From positions 1-6,669 of the forward strand of contig JAQWYU010000088.1 in NCBI GenBank assembly GCA_029253805.1: 6,669 bases of DNA, read 5' to 3'. The notes below the pieces were generated by a model. It ran no database searches. It saw only the letters and a list, made by a program, of their open reading frames with translations, and was not told the DNA's origin. Origin of the DNA: Flavobacteriaceae bacterium (GTDB lineage: Bacteria; Bacteroidota; Bacteroidia; Flavobacteriales; Flavobacteriaceae). A program made the position numbers and the translations under genes. Below, piece after piece: positions 6,321 to 6,669 of the stretch. Within the stretch, counting starts at the first letter, position 1; every line of letters begins with the position of its first letter.

Positions 6321-6669
6321 TGCTATGGTTTGGAATCATTTCTTTAGTAATGTCCTTTGCTGGGCTTACAAGTGCTTTTATAGTTAGCAGTTCGCGTGAA
6401 GATTGGTTAGTCAACTTTACATTACCAAGCGCTTTTATTTACAGCACTTTAATAATTATTTTAAGTAGTATTTTATTGTTTTTGGCCAAGCAGAGTTTTA
6501 AAAATAATAAATCAGCAATTACATCATCACTTTTAATTGGTGCGTTTGTACTTGGAATTGTATTTATCTATTCCCAAATACAAGGGTTTAATCAAATAAT
6601 TGCCTCGGGATATAACTTCACAGGACCAACAAGTAATATTACAATTTCCTACATCTACGTTATAGCCGT
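6266..6669 (+). CDS. Cytochrome c oxidase subunit III-type protein, N-terminal part, cut by the window edge
   Basis: This is the start of a heme-copper oxidase subunit III (ctaE/coxC type), a membrane subunit of the terminal respiratory oxidase. The 134 visible codons begin MDFTKGTTQGKQKRAKKMML and continue with LWFGIISLVMSFAGLTSAF (20-38), the family's first helix. Second and third helices lie near 55-74 and 85-105, and a fourth starts near 123. The motifs DWLVNFTLPSAFIYST (47-62) and GYNFTGP (114-120) fit flavobacterial members. The frame has no stop before the right edge. The ATG at 6266 overlaps ctaB by 55 bases in another frame. It is preferred because the Lys/Arg-rich lead before MMLWFG is part of the flavobacterial family N-terminus; ATGs at 6317 or 6320 would give a 4-base or 1-base overlap instead. 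It is co-transcribed with ctaB. Confidence 0.87.
   Translation, partial: MDFTKGTTQGKQKRAKKMMLWFGIISLVMSFAGLTSAFIVSSSREDWLVNFTLPSAFIYSTLIIILSSILLFLAKQSFKNNKSAITSSLLIGAFVLGIVFIYSQIQGFNQIIASGYNFTGPTSNITISYIYVIA

Overview
The window looks like a chromosomal segment of a marine-type Flavobacteriia/Flavobacteriaceae member (phylum Bacteroidota). Four things support this. The DNA is AT-rich throughout. The ribosomal proteins have flavobacterial sequence signatures. The gene order rplM-rpsI-rpsB-tsf is typical of the phylum. Two promoters match the Bacteroidota housekeeping form (TTG, about 19-20 bases, TAnnTTTG) and the starts lack Shine-Dalgarno sequences. I see no mobile element, tRNA, rRNA, CRISPR array or phage gene.

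Left part (1-2375, minus strand): a translation-machinery operon read right to left. rplM (L13, GTG start) is coupled to rpsI (S9) by a TAATG junction. A 128-base structured spacer follows, then rpsB (S2) with a long, Lys/Glu-rich, partly repetitive C-terminal tail. An 80-base spacer with an inverted repeat and T-run leads to tsf (EF-Ts), which runs off the left edge. A clear promoter for the operon lies at 2422-2452.

Middle (2645-5263, plus strand): one large gene, divergent from rplM, encodes an 872-residue exported protein of the CBM9-like/DUF5916 family. It has a signal peptide, an N-terminal CBM9-like domain and a long beta-strand-rich region expected to form an outer-membrane barrel. 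Its substrate is unknown. The divergent spacer (2376-2644) has a clear promoter only on the rplM side.

Right part (5370-6669, plus strand): a well-formed Bacteroidota promoter (5311-5340) drives ctaB (protoheme IX farnesyltransferase, heme O synthase). This overlaps by 55 bases the start of a cytochrome c oxidase subunit III-type gene that runs off the right edge. CtaB makes the heme O precursor of heme A, and subunit III belongs to the terminal oxidase, so the two genes form the start of a respiratory-oxidase operon.

Most of the window is ordinary housekeeping sequence. The points most worth a second look are the structured leader before rpsB, the A_AAA_AAA run just before the ctaB stop that would join ctaB to the subunit III frame by a -1 shift, the rpsB-tsf stem plus T-run, the tandem-repeat tail of S2, and symmetric dyads inside both clear promoters.
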